From Ruminococcus sp. AF46-10NS (GTDB lineage Bacteria > Bacillota > Clostridia > Lachnospirales > Lachnospiraceae), in contig NZ_QRNF01000044.1 of NCBI RefSeq assembly GCF_003474435.1, positions 1 to 23,443 on the forward strand: a DNA stretch of 23,443 bases. Reading direction: 5' to 3'. Position numbers and translations under genes: made by a program. This document shows, in pieces, positions 14,759-23,389 of this stretch. Positions within the stretch are counted from its first letter, which is position 1; each line of letters begins with the position of its first letter. The notes under the pieces were generated by a model. It was not told the origin of the DNA. It saw nothing but the letters and a program-made list of their open reading frames with translations, and made no database searches.

Positions 14759-14787
14759 ATTATACCACTATTTCCACTTTTCACCAA
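14759..14787 (-). promoter_or_regulatory. Promoter of the PNPOx-PAS-DUF4186 operon
   Basis: On the minus strand: TTGGTG (14782-14787), 17 bases, TATAAT (14759-14764), with TGG before the -10 (extended). About 40 bases upstream of the start codon. Confidence 0.7.
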
Positions 14788-14980
14788 ACACAATACCATA
14801 GATTTTTTCAGACATAAGCTATTGTCCAGACTACAGTAACTCGGGAGTTTGACAGTTAAATAATTAAAAATCACCCTGCAGGCCTTATAAAACCTGCATT
14901 TTTTATGTCAAATTTTACGTTTTTATATGTACTTGTTTATAATAGTGTAGTGTAATAAAAGAAAAAAGGATTTATTTATC

Positions 14981-15444
14981 ATGTATATCGCAATCACAGG
15001 CAGTAAAAATAATAAAGATGTATATATTTATCGTTCTTTCCGCAAAGAAAACGGAAAAGCCTCTTCATGTATTTATAAAAAACTTGGGAAGTACAATACC
15101 CTTCTGGAACAGTTTGATGGGAATGAAGACAAGTTGATGGTGTGGGCAAAGGAACAGGCAGCAAAAGAAACAGAACTTTATAAGCAGCATACCGGAAAAG
15201 TGTCTGTGGAGTTCTCCAAAGCGGCAACTTTTATACAGCAGACCAGATATTGGAAATATTACGCTCTATGCAAATGGCTCTGCTGAACACAGCGAGCTGA
15301 TATATCCCCTCTTATACAAGAACCGAACTAACCGATGCCTTACATAAAATATTTGATTTTAGAACAGATCATGAATTCATTACTAAAGCAGATATGCGGA
15401 CCCTCATCAAGAATACAAAACAGATAAAATCAAAGCAAGGATAA
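14981..15444 (+). pseudogene. IS1634-like transposase remnant
   Basis: From the ATG at 14981 (AAAGGA site upstream) the frame gives a typical IS1634-group N-terminus: MYIAITGSKNNKDVYIYRSF and KLGKYNTLLEQF, to about KAATFIQQ near 15240. The sequence then jumps to the C-terminal part in another frame (GNITLYANGSAEHSELIYP) and, after one more shift near 15306, reads SYTRTELTDALHKIFDFRTD through to the stop at 15442-15444. YTRTELTDALH is a characteristic near-end motif of the family. The catalytic region is deleted, so no active enzyme is possible. Confidence 0.78.
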
Positions 15445-15469
15445 TATAGTACATATCGCTGCAAAAAGA

Positions 15470-15513
15470 AAAACGGCCACAACACCCATATTTACTGGGT
15501 TTGTAGCCGTTTT
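15470..15513. terminator. Strong bidirectional hairpin at the IS right end
   Basis: AAAACGGC (15470-15477) pairs with GCCGTTTT (15506-15513) and the stem continues almost to the ACCC/GGGT pair around ATATTTACT. A-rich and T-rich flanks on both sides make it a likely terminator on either strand; it also lies downstream of the GH43 gene and may end that operon. Confidence 0.75.
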
Positions 15514-15533
15514 GTCACCTTACAACTGTCAAA

Positions 15534-15598
15534 GATGGGATCTTAACACAAACGCAAAGGCAGAACAACCAATTGCCGGAATCATCAGAATGATTGTT
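15534..15598 (-). pseudogene. Possible C-terminal scrap of a membrane transporter gene
   Basis: Directly after the GH43 stop, in another frame of the minus strand, the bases read VTIILMIPAIGCSAFAFVLR followed shortly by a stop. This hydrophobic end resembles the last membrane helix of GPH/MFS-type sugar symporters. It is only about 20 codons, so the match could be chance. If real, it is the relic of a transporter removed when the IS element inserted or rearranged here. Confidence 0.3.
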
Positions 15599-17165
15599 AC
15601 TTTACCGTAAATCTGCAAAACTGCGCACAGCCTATACTCTGTTTCTGTTCAGAGTGTACATACATTCCCACTGTACAGCCGGTAAAACCGCCTGACGCTT
15701 CTGTACACATATGGCTGATATCCACCTCCCTGATTATACATTGTGATTTTTCTTCCGTCTCAGGCCGAATCAGCCATACCTGTGCCAGGCTTTGGTCTAC
15801 GCTCAATCTCAGGGTCTGCATACCTCTTTTCTCTGTTTTCTTTTCTGCAAGTATCTTCTCTGTTCCATTGATACATACTGTGACATAGATATAGCCGTCT
15901 GCCCCCACTTCTCCATATTCTGCCAGAAGATAATTCTGAGAATTCTGAAGATAGGCAATTCCGGCTCTGTCACCTTTTTCTCCTGCTTTTAACAAAAACT
16001 CTGTCTCTGCCTGAAATCTATGGTGCTTTTGTCTCACCGCAACATACGAAGGACTCCCATTATCCCCAATTGCCACAGCTTTTGCAGGAAGTTTTAAACA
16101 TTCTTCCTGTTCATCTATTGTATAAGCATTCGGCTGGGGATTTCTGAGCATCATAAAATCCGGTGGAAGCTTTTTATCTGTCATATTTTTGAAACTGTAA
16201 TTTCTGACTTCATTCAGTTCTCCGGGCATAGAGTTATCCTTCTCACCAGGCAGACAGATTTCCTTTTCCAGCATTCCTACTCCCGGGTTTACCACCGGCC
16301 AATCATCCTCCCACTCTACCTTTGCCAGAAAAGTCTCTCTTCCCAGAAATGTCTTTCCGTCCACAGGTCTGCAGCCCAGAACAACCATAAACCAGTTTCC
16401 CTGTTCATCCTCAGTCAGATCGCAATGTCCTACACAGGTAATCTCCGCATTTTTTCCCAAATGTCTGTGTGTCAGGATCGGATTTGTCCCTGCATATTCA
16501 TAGGGGCCAAAAATATTTTTACTCCTGGCCACCATTTCACTGTGATGCTCCTCTGTTCCACCTTCTGCATGAAAAATATAGTAATAACCATTTCTTTTAT
16601 AAAGATGAGGACCCTCCGGCCAGATTGCATTTCTCTGGAATCCATATAAAACAGGATGCGCCTCCCCTTCTAGCCTGAAAGTCTGCAAATCCAGCTTCTG
16701 TATCCATATTTCGCAATCACCATTGTACCTGCCGCCACGGGAATTTTCTCTCTGCCCGATATAATAACAGGTTCCATCCTCATCAAAGAATAAGCTAGGG
16801 TCGATTCCCCTGGCATTTTCCAAAAAATGAGATTCTGACCATGGACCCTGGGGATTTTTTGCAGTTACTATAAAATTTCCGCCGCCAGATATATTGGTAG
16901 TAATCAGATAAAAAGTTCCCTTATGCCACCGAAGTGTAGGAGCATAAATCCCCTCATTATGTTCACAGCCCTGTAAGGGCAGCTGGCTCTCCCGTGTCAA
17001 TATATTTCCGATCTGCTCCCATTGTGCCAGATTTCTGCTGCGAAATACAGGAATTCCCGGAAAATATGCAAAAGTAGATGTAACCAGATAAAACCACTCT
17101 CCCACCCTGCATATGGACGGATCCGGATAAAAGCCACTTAAAATCGGATTTTTACAAGTTATCAT
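15597..17165 (-). CDS. GH43 beta-xylosidase / alpha-L-arabinofuranosidase
   Basis: Cytosolic glycosidase (no signal peptide) of 522 residues, expected to release xylose or arabinose from short xylan or arabinan fragments. The five-bladed propeller (about 1-310) shows the catalytic triad: base Asp15 in GFYPDPS, pKa modulator Asp122 in GIDPSLFF, and acid Glu184 in IWPEGPH. The C-terminal part (about 330-520) fits the beta-sandwich found in XynB-type members (NPQPNAYTI, AGIAYLQNSQNYLL). It is the last gene of the transport operon, 86 bases after the deacetylase; a 7-bp hairpin (17246-17265) without a T run lies in the gap. A GGGAGGAAATG site precedes the start. Xylosidase and arabinofuranosidase activity cannot be separated from sequence. 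Confidence 0.9.
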   Translation of the reverse strand: MITCKNPILSGFYPDPSICRVGEWFYLVTSTFAYFPGIPVFRSRNLAQWEQIGNILTRESQLPLQGCEHNEGIYAPTLRWHKGTFYLITTNISGGGNFIVTAKNPQGPWSESHFLENARGIDPSLFFDEDGTCYYIGQRENSRGGRYNGDCEIWIQKLDLQTFRLEGEAHPVLYGFQRNAIWPEGPHLYKRNGYYYIFHAEGGTEEHHSEMVARSKNIFGPYEYAGTNPILTHRHLGKNAEITCVGHCDLTEDEQGNWFMVVLGCRPVDGKTFLGRETFLAKVEWEDDWPVVNPGVGMLEKEICLPGEKDNSMPGELNEVRNYSFKNMTDKKLPPDFMMLRNPQPNAYTIDEQEECLKLPAKAVAIGDNGSPSYVAVRQKHHRFQAETEFLLKAGEKGDRAGIAYLQNSQNYLLAEYGEVGADGYIYVTVCINGTEKILAEKKTEKRGMQTLRLSVDQSLAQVWLIRPETEEKSQCIIREVDISHMCTEASGGFTGCTVGMYVHSEQKQSIGCAQFCRFTVK

Positions 17166-17251
17166 TGATCATTTCCTCCCGTAAATCAAATATGAAATCT
17201 GTAGACTCTCTTATATTCTTTTCAGCAAACCCTATATCAGTGAACGCCAGA

Positions 17252-18022
17252 TTATAAGATCTGGCACTCTCCATTTATTTTACAATATATTTTTATTTTT
17301 GATAAATTTTCTACATAGGTACATTCTGCATTGAATATCAGATTTCTGGCTGCATTCATATAATTCACATAATCCATATTAGTGGTATACCACACATTTT
17401 CATGGTTTGAAATCTTTCTGCAGAAGCTTTCCATTTGCTCCCATGTCTGTTCCCGGTCAAACTCAAAGCTGTGTCCCCATACATAGAGAAGAGGAAGCTT
17501 CTGATAATCTGGTTTGTGCAAAAACTTTTCTGCAATTCCCCTGAATGCATCATTGTGATGACAGGACGGAGTCCACCTCATAAAATCCTCCGGAATGCGG
17601 AAATTTTCTGTAGACTCCACAGTCCTGCTGTATGCAAACCCAAGATTCTTCAGGGTATTGATGACCCTTTCGTCATATTCTCCAAATGCATAAGAACATC
17701 CCCTGATAATCCTTCCCGTTTCTCTCTCCAGACTGCATCTGTCCTGATAAAATTCCTGAACCAGTCTTTCCTGCGAAAGATGTGTGGGATACTCATGTGC
17801 AACACCATGACAGGCAATTTCATGTCCCTGATATAAGCTTTTCAGTTCTTGTGTTTTTATAAATCCTTCTGTATCCAAAGTCCCTGAGTTCAGATGAAAT
17901 GTTGCTTTCAGATTATATTTATTAAAAATATCAACCAGTCTTCTATCAAAAATCTGGCCATCATCATAGCTGAATGTAACTGCCCGGTCTTTCCACTGCG
18001 GATAAAACAAGTCAAATTTCAT
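17252..18022 (-). CDS. Polysaccharide deacetylase (NodB-fold, CE4-like)
   Basis: A 256-residue NodB-fold protein. The first motif is TFSYDDG with Asp20 and Asp21 (base and metal), and the metal His pair is His72 and His76 in CHGVAHEYP; a later strand is LLYVWGHSFEF. There is no signal peptide or membrane anchor, unlike peptidoglycan deacetylases, so it should act in the cytosol. It starts 4 bases after the GH3 stop and is followed by the GH43 gene. The likely job is removal of acetyl groups from imported acetylated oligosaccharides, which would otherwise block the glycosidases. This is inferred from context; the family label alone would allow other N- or O-acetyl substrates. Confidence 0.85.
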   Translation of the reverse strand: MKFDLFYPQWKDRAVTFSYDDGQIFDRRLVDIFNKYNLKATFHLNSGTLDTEGFIKTQELKSLYQGHEIACHGVAHEYPTHLSQERLVQEFYQDRCSLERETGRIIRGCSYAFGEYDERVINTLKNLGFAYSRTVESTENFRIPEDFMRWTPSCHHNDAFRGIAEKFLHKPDYQKLPLLYVWGHSFEFDREQTWEQMESFCRKISNHENVWYTTNMDYVNYMNAARNLIFNAECTYVENLSKIKIYCKINGECQIL

Positions 18023-18026
18023 AAGC

Positions 18027-20126
18027 TCAGTCTTCTTTCTCCCAGATTATCTTTACAGGTTCTGTTCCGGTAAGCTCTATACTTCTTTCATCCGGCTGGC
18101 TGCAGCCTGCAAAAATCTCATATTTCCTGCCATCCTCTACGCGTTCTCCATTTTCATCTACCACTGTAAATGCCTTTTCCCAGACAGGAACCATAACTTT
18201 TCTGCGTTCTCCTGCTTTTATAAAAATTCTCTGGAATCCTCCCAGTGCAGGATTTGGAATTGCATTTTTACTGTCAAGATTTTTTACATAAACCTGGACA
18301 ACTTCCTCAGTATCTGCATTACCCTTATTATATACTTCTGCCTCTACTGTTATCTTCCGTCCGCACTGTCTTACCTCTGCATTTTCTACTTTTACATTGC
18401 TGTAGGTAAGTCCATATCCAAAGGGGAACTGTGCTTTTCCTTCCATATAACGATAGGTTCTGCCTTTCATGGAATAATCTGTAAATTCCGGAAGTTCTTC
18501 AAGGCTCTCGTAAAAGGTAACCGGAAGTTTGCCGGATGGGGAGTTTTCCCCAAACAGAATTTTTGCTGCCGCTTTTCCGCCCTGACTTCCCGGATACCAC
18601 AGAACCATAACTGCATCAAATTTCTCTGCTGCATAGCTCATATCAATATCACTTCCTGCCATCAGACAAAGAACCACCGGTTTTCCGGAACCAGCCATTG
18701 CTTCCATTAAATCAATCTGGGACTGAGGAAGCTTCAGGCTCTCTTTATCTCCGGATGCATAGCTGTTTCCGGTATCTCCTTCTTCACCCTCCAGTGTCTC
18801 ATCCAGACCTACACAAAGAATCACCACATCACTGTTTTCTGCAACGATCTTAGCTTCCGCAAGACGATCTCTGCTGAATGCCAGAGGTTCTGTTCTGTCT
18901 CTAAACAACTCGCTTCCTACAGAACTAAGAATTCTCACATCCTCACCTACATAATCCTGGATTCCCTCCTGGATTGTAATATATCTGGATGCAGTTCCAT
19001 GATAATTTCCAATCAAAGCCTTTCTGCTGTCTGCATTAGGTCCCACAATTCCGATTGTTTTGATATCCTCTTTTTTTAATGGAAGAATTCCATTATTCTT
19101 CAAAAGTACAAAACTCTTCGCTGCTGCTTTCTCTGCTGCTGCCAGATGTTCTGCTGATTCTACTTCCCTATAGGAAATATCATCATATTCACTGCCATCA
19201 AATAGCCCAAGAAGATATCTGGTAGTAAAAAGTCTTACTGCTGATTCTGTAATCCTTTCCTCTGTGACAAGCCCCTTTTCATATGCTTTCATAATATGAA
19301 GATATGTATTTCCACAGTTAAGATCGCAGCCATTATTAATGGCAAGTGCTGCAGACTCATAAGCCGTATTAGTCACCATATGATGTTCATGGAAATCTCT
19401 GATCGCCCAGCAGTCTGATACAAAATGTCCCTGGAACTTCCAGTCATCTCTCAGTTTTTTCTGCAGAGCAGGGCTTCCACAGCAGGGTTCTCCATTTGTG
19501 CGGTTATATGCTCCCATAACTGCCTCTACATCAGCCTCCTCTACCAGGCTTTCAAATGCAGGCAGATACGTTTCTTCCATATCTTTTGCAGATGCCTTTG
19601 CATCAAACTCATGTCTGATCGCTTCCGGTCCGGAATGCACTGCAAAATGCTTTGCACATGCCGCAGCTTTCATAGTTTCTCCATTACCCTGAAGAGCTTT
19701 TACAAAAGCTACTCCAAGCTCTTTGGTAAGATACGGATCTTCCCCGTAAGTTTCATGGCCTCTGCCCCATCTCGGATCACGGAAAATATTTACATTGGGG
19801 GACCAGAATGTCAGTCCTTTATAAATATCTCTGTCTTCTTCACTGGAATATGCATTGTATTTTGCACGTCCTTCTGTTGCTACAATATCTGCCATTTCAG
19901 CTACGCAATCTCTGTCAAATGTGGCAGCCATGCCAATTGCCTGCGGAAATACAGTTGCCTGTCCTGCCCTGGCTACCCCGTGAAGTCCTTCATTCCACCA
20001 ATTATAAGCAGGGACACCAAGTCTCTTTATAGCCGGCGCATCATATCTTAACTGACTGGCTTTTTCTTCCAGTGTCATTTTGGATACCAGTTCCTGTGCT
20101 TTCTTTCTTGCCTCGTCTCTGTTCAT
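18027..20126 (-). CDS. GH3 beta-xylosidase / beta-glucosidase
   Basis: Cytosolic GH3 enzyme of 699 residues without a signal peptide. It has the three usual parts: TIM barrel (about 1-330), alpha/beta sandwich (about 350-570) and fibronectin III-like domain (about 600-690). The nucleophile is Asp238 in FVSDCWAI; KHF (159-161) and RH (171-172) bind the substrate. YNWWNEGLHGVARAG near the start is typical of the plant/bacterial beta-xylosidase branch rather than of classical beta-glucosidases. It follows the second permease by 32 bases with an AAAGGAGG site. Together with GH43 and the deacetylase it would degrade imported xylo-oligosaccharides. Confidence 0.92.
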   Translation of the reverse strand: MNRDEARKKAQELVSKMTLEEKASQLRYDAPAIKRLGVPAYNWWNEGLHGVARAGQATVFPQAIGMAATFDRDCVAEMADIVATEGRAKYNAYSSEEDRDIYKGLTFWSPNVNIFRDPRWGRGHETYGEDPYLTKELGVAFVKALQGNGETMKAAACAKHFAVHSGPEAIRHEFDAKASAKDMEETYLPAFESLVEEADVEAVMGAYNRTNGEPCCGSPALQKKLRDDWKFQGHFVSDCWAIRDFHEHHMVTNTAYESAALAINNGCDLNCGNTYLHIMKAYEKGLVTEERITESAVRLFTTRYLLGLFDGSEYDDISYREVESAEHLAAAEKAAAKSFVLLKNNGILPLKKEDIKTIGIVGPNADSRKALIGNYHGTASRYITIQEGIQDYVGEDVRILSSVGSELFRDRTEPLAFSRDRLAEAKIVAENSDVVILCVGLDETLEGEEGDTGNSYASGDKESLKLPQSQIDLMEAMAGSGKPVVLCLMAGSDIDMSYAAEKFDAVMVLWYPGSQGGKAAAKILFGENSPSGKLPVTFYESLEELPEFTDYSMKGRTYRYMEGKAQFPFGYGLTYSNVKVENAEVRQCGRKITVEAEVYNKGNADTEEVVQVYVKNLDSKNAIPNPALGGFQRIFIKAGERRKVMVPVWEKAFTVVDENGERVEDGRKYEIFAGCSQPDERSIELTGTEPVKIIWEKED

Positions 20127-20158
20127 ACAAGCCTCCTTTTACACATTCCTTTCATACA

Positions 20159-21004
20159 TCATCCTTTTACAGCACCTGTAGTCAGACCTTCTACAATCTG
20201 ATTACTGAACAGGCAGTATACAATAACGGTAGGTGCAATTGCGATAATGATTGCTGCGAACATCTGTACATAGTTTGTGGCATATGGTCCTACGAAATAT
20301 GTAAGTGTTACAGGCAGTGTTTTCTTTGCCGGATCTGAGACAAATACCATAGCCATCAGCAGCTCATTCCAGTTACCTACGAATGTCATAAGACCTGAAA
20401 CAAAGAATCCTGTTCTGCAAAGGGGAAGTGCGATTCTGAAAAAGCATCCATAAATTCCACATCCGTCAATGGCTGCTGCCTCAAATAATTCTCCAGGCAT
20501 AGATTTGAAAAATCCTGTCAGAAGGAAAATAGTCATCGGAAGTGAAAACGTAATATACGGGATCATCAGACCTACTCTTGAGTTAGTCAATCCCAGCCCT
20601 GCAAAACGTACGAACAGCGGAATCAGGATACAATGTACCGGAACCATCATTCCGATCAGGAAAAATGTGTGTGCTGCTTCTGATAATTTCCAATGCATTC
20701 TTGCAATGGCAAATGCTGCCATTGCTCCAAAAAACAGACTGACTACAAGTGTGATCCCACAGACCAGTACTGAGTTTACAAGTGCAATTCCAAGCTTACC
20801 CATTGTCCATGCCTGCTGGTAATTTTCCCAGTGAAATACTTCCGGCAGGGCAAATGGAGCTGCCATTACGCCTGCATTATCTTTTAATGAAACACATAAC
20901 ATCCATAACAGCGGAGCCACATAAATCACAGCAAGTGCAATAAGAAATATATAAAGAATTACTGTAACAGGCTTTACCGGTTTTCTTGATTTTTTTGTCT
21001 GCAT
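20159..21004 (-). CDS. Carbohydrate ABC transporter permease, MalG type
   Basis: Inner-membrane permease of 281 residues with six hydrophobic segments. The EAA loop, which docks the ATPase, reads EAAAIDGCGIYGCFFRIALP (about 183-202). A basic N-terminus (MQTKKSRKPVKP) faces the cytosol. Its GGAGGTAAC site overlaps the end of the MalF-type gene, 12 bases upstream. No ATPase is encoded in the operon, so a shared MsmK/UgpC-type ATPase elsewhere is expected, as is common for CUT1 systems in Firmicutes. Confidence 0.93.
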   Translation of the reverse strand: MQTKKSRKPVKPVTVILYIFLIALAVIYVAPLLWMLCVSLKDNAGVMAAPFALPEVFHWENYQQAWTMGKLGIALVNSVLVCGITLVVSLFFGAMAAFAIARMHWKLSEAAHTFFLIGMMVPVHCILIPLFVRFAGLGLTNSRVGLMIPYITFSLPMTIFLLTGFFKSMPGELFEAAAIDGCGIYGCFFRIALPLCRTGFFVSGLMTFVGNWNELLMAMVFVSDPAKKTLPVTLTYFVGPYATNYVQMFAAIIIAIAPTVIVYCLFSNQIVEGLTTGAVKG

Positions 21005-21016
21005 CTCTGTTACCTC

Positions 21017-21904
21017 CTAGCCCTCGTAAGTTTCAACTTTAATTACTTTTTTAACCAATAATGTTACGATCAGACACATAACCAGTAAGACTACAGAAAT
21101 CGCACTGGCATAACCATATTTAAAATAGTTAAAACCTTCCGCATAAAGTTCTGTCGCAAGCACCTCGGTTCTGTGGTTTGGTCCACCCTGAGTCATGTTA
21201 TACACAAGGTCAAAGAATTTAAGAGAACCGATACAGTTCAATGAAAGTGAAGTTACCATCATTGGTTTAATCAACGGAAGTGTAATGTAACGGAATGACT
21301 GTGTCTTTGATGCGCCGTCTATATAAGAAGCTTCATATATGTCTCTGGAAATTCCTGTGATCTGAGCCATATAAAGCATCATATTCTGTCCAACATACTG
21401 CCATAAGGCAACAAACGCAATCACCCACATGGGAAGTACAATAAAACCTTTGGAATCCATCAGCCAAAGAGGGCCTTTGATTCCGAACTGTGCCAGCAGA
21501 TTATTGATACCGATCTTTGGGTTAAACATAAATGCCCATAAAAGACCTAAGGCTGCTGAGGAAAGAACGGATGGAAGATAATAAATATTTTTGAAAAGGT
21601 TTCTGCCTTTCTTAATATTGGTAAGCATAACTGCAAGACCAAGGCCGATCACCTGCTGAGTGATAGCAGAAAAGATCATAAAGAAAATAGAGTTCTTTAA
21701 CGCAATTTTAAATGTAGAATCTTTAAAAAATAGATTTTTATAGTTTGCAAGTCCGGTAAATTTGGGCGGTGTCAATGCCGCATAATCGCATAAAGAATAA
21801 TAAACCATCTGCACCATAGGGATAACCAGTACCAGGACAAACATGATCAGTGCCGGTGCGATAAATATGAAAATAGCCTTCTTATTACGTAAAATTTTAT
21901 CCAT
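21017..21904 (-). CDS. Carbohydrate ABC transporter permease, MalF type
   Basis: First permease of the CUT1 importer, 295 residues, six membrane segments. The EAA loop reads EASYIDGASKTQSFRYITLP. The start at 21904 (MDKILRNKKAIF) is chosen over the ATG four codons upstream because the GGAGG ribosome site overlaps that earlier codon and is spaced correctly for this one. It forms the channel with the MalG-type subunit, 12 bases downstream, and receives sugar from the binding protein encoded upstream. A terminator-like hairpin separates it from that gene. Confidence 0.93.
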   Translation of the reverse strand: MDKILRNKKAIFIFIAPALIMFVLVLVIPMVQMVYYSLCDYAALTPPKFTGLANYKNLFFKDSTFKIALKNSIFFMIFSAITQQVIGLGLAVMLTNIKKGRNLFKNIYYLPSVLSSAALGLLWAFMFNPKIGINNLLAQFGIKGPLWLMDSKGFIVLPMWVIAFVALWQYVGQNMMLYMAQITGISRDIYEASYIDGASKTQSFRYITLPLIKPMMVTSLSLNCIGSLKFFDLVYNMTQGGPNHRTEVLATELYAEGFNYFKYGYASAISVVLLVMCLIVTLLVKKVIKVETYEG

Positions 21905-21917
21905 AATTGCCTCCATT

Positions 21918-21953
21918 TAAAAACTGCTACGGAACTTTTTTCTTCCGCAGCAG
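21918..21953 (-). terminator. Attenuator hairpin between binding protein and permease genes
   Basis: On the minus strand CTGCTGCGGAA (21943-21953) pairs with TTCCGTAGCAG (21924-21934) with one G-U pair around an 8-base loop, followed by TTTTTAAA. It probably stops part of the transcripts so that binding protein exceeds permease, and also protects the 3' end of the upstream message. Confidence 0.8.
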
Positions 21954-21983
21954 CCATGTAAATTCTGTACTATCTATCCACAA

Positions 21984-23276
21984 TTATTTCCAGACGTTTT
22001 CTTCATAGAAATCCTGTACTGTCTGGAAGGCTTCTTCCGGAGTCTGGTTTCCAAGGAATATATCAACCATTGCATTGTCGAAGCAGTCACCTGCTTCTAC
22101 AGATGCCAGAGATTCATTGTAGAATCCAAAAGTACCAGTTGCTTTGTCCATAATATCCTGAACATATTTCAGCTGTGCAGGAGCTTTGTCATAGTCAATG
22201 TCAAGATCTTTGATGACCGGGAATTTTCCTCCTATTTCTGCTGTATATTTCTGTGCTTCTTCATCTGTAAACATCTTCATCAGCGCAATTGCTGCATCCT
22301 GATGCTCTGTTGTAGAGCTCATCATTAAGTTGTCTGTTTTAACGATCATACGGTTCGGATCATTCGCTCCGTCGATTCCAGGGAACTGGAATACACCGCA
22401 TTTGCTCTGGAAATCAGGATTATTGCCATTGATCTGAGCCATAGCCCATGATCCCTGTACCAGCATTGCTGCATCTCCATTGTAGAAGTTTGCTGTAGCC
22501 TGATCATTGGAGTCACCAGCTGCTGTTTCCTGGAAATACTGAGATAACTCTTTTAATTTCTCACCTGCAGCAATACAGTTATCGTCTGTCCAGTTTGCTT
22601 TATGATCTGCGATTGCCTGAAGATCTACACCTGAACGGTCACAAAGATAACCTGCGATCATTGACAGGCACCATGAAGTTCCTGCGGAACAGGAGATTGG
22701 TGTAATACCAGCATCCTGCAGTTTCTTACATACATCGATCAGTTCATCATAGGTAGTCGGAACTTCTACTCCGGCCTTCTCAAAAAGCTCTGTGTTATAG
22801 TATACACAGGCAGCTGCGAAGTTTGTAGGAACTGCCATAATCTTTCCATCATAAGTCAGTCTGTCAAAGATTCCATCTGTAAATGTTGCGTACCAGTCTT
22901 TTTCCTGATTCTCAAGAATATCTGTCAGGTCTGCTGCTGCTCCTGCATTTACATATACATCCATGTTGGGTCCCGGATTACAAATGTATACATCCGGTGT
23001 CTGTCCTGCTGCGATCAGGGCATTTAATTTTCCGTCATATTCTTCCAGATTTGTTGTGATCGGTGTTACATGGTATTTCCCTTCATATTCTGTATTGAAG
23101 CGATCAATAACATCTTTGTATCCTTTGGAAACCAGATCCTCTGTAGCTTCCAGGTCATCCCAGAACATCCATTTGATTTCCTCTGTGTCATCTGCATATA
23201 CAGGCACTGCTACTGCCATGGTTCCCGCTACCATAGCTGCTGAAAGTAATACTGAAAGTAATCTCTTCTTGTTCAT
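21984..23276 (-). CDS. Extracellular sugar-binding protein of a CUT1 ABC transporter
   Basis: Family 1 solute-binding protein of 430 residues that would capture oligosaccharides for the two permeases. The N-terminus MNKKRLLSVLLSAAMVAG and the following hydrophobic stretch end in VPVYA-DD, a signal peptidase I site; there is no lipobox Cys, the first Cys being near residue 99 of the precursor. Most Firmicute homologues are lipid-anchored, so this one should be released or held another way. Family features include TPDVYICN, ALIAAGQ, VYYNTELFEKAGVEVP-TYDEL and the GDAAMLVQGSWA segment. A strong AAGGAGG site precedes the ATG. Sugar specificity is inferred from the GH3/GH43 neighbours. Confidence 0.92.
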   Translation of the reverse strand: MNKKRLLSVLLSAAMVAGTMAVAVPVYADDTEEIKWMFWDDLEATEDLVSKGYKDVIDRFNTEYEGKYHVTPITTNLEEYDGKLNALIAAGQTPDVYICNPGPNMDVYVNAGAAADLTDILENQEKDWYATFTDGIFDRLTYDGKIMAVPTNFAAACVYYNTELFEKAGVEVPTTYDELIDVCKKLQDAGITPISCSAGTSWCLSMIAGYLCDRSGVDLQAIADHKANWTDDNCIAAGEKLKELSQYFQETAAGDSNDQATANFYNGDAAMLVQGSWAMAQINGNNPDFQSKCGVFQFPGIDGANDPNRMIVKTDNLMMSSTTEHQDAAIALMKMFTDEEAQKYTAEIGGKFPVIKDLDIDYDKAPAQLKYVQDIMDKATGTFGFYNESLASVEAGDCFDNAMVDIFLGNQTPEEAFQTVQDFYEENVWK

Positions 23277-23323
23277 TTTTTTAATCCTCCTTTTGATTCA
23301 TTACCTCGTTTCTTGATGGTTCT

Positions 23324-23352
23324 ACTATATCAGAATGTCCTGTGATTGGCTC
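23324..23352 (-). promoter_or_regulatory. Proximal promoter of the sugar operon (weak -35)
   Basis: On the minus strand TGATATAGT (TG-A-TATAGT, -10 at 23324-23329) is an extended -10. The -35 position (23347-23352) reads GAGCCA, far from consensus, which suggests dependence on an activator. Confidence 0.5.
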
Positions 23353-23355
23353 CAT

Positions 23356-23384
23356 AATTCTTGTCATGTTGCTATCAATTCTTG
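23356..23384 (-). promoter_or_regulatory. Two direct repeats, probable AraC-type activator site
   Basis: CAAGAATT occurs twice on the minus strand (23377-23384 and 23356-23363), 21 bases apart start to start, i.e. two helical turns. With transcription from about 23317 the repeats fall near -40 and -63, right upstream of the weak -35. This is the usual layout for an AraC-family activator; the regulator itself is not in the window. Confidence 0.5.
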
Positions 23385-23389
23385 CTATT

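Larger units (their letters stand above)
14840..15540 (+). mobile_element. Internally deleted IS1634-like insertion sequence
   Basis: Its ends carry the inverted sequence TTTGACAGTT (14848-14857) and AACTGTCAAA (15524-15533). Between them are the N-terminal and C-terminal parts of an IS1634/IS4-group transposase on the plus strand, opposite to all neighbours, with well over 1 kb of the middle missing. Hairpins inside both ends (GCAGG..CCTGC then TTTTTT near 14879-14904, and 15470-15513) would block transcription into and out of the element. The exact outer borders are estimated. With most of the catalytic domain gone it can move only if a related transposase acts on it. Confidence 0.75.

Noticed and set aside
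17246..17265. Hairpin between deacetylase and GH43 as an intrinsic terminator
   Set aside because: A 7-bp stem with no T run after it on the minus strand; at most an RNA processing or stability element.
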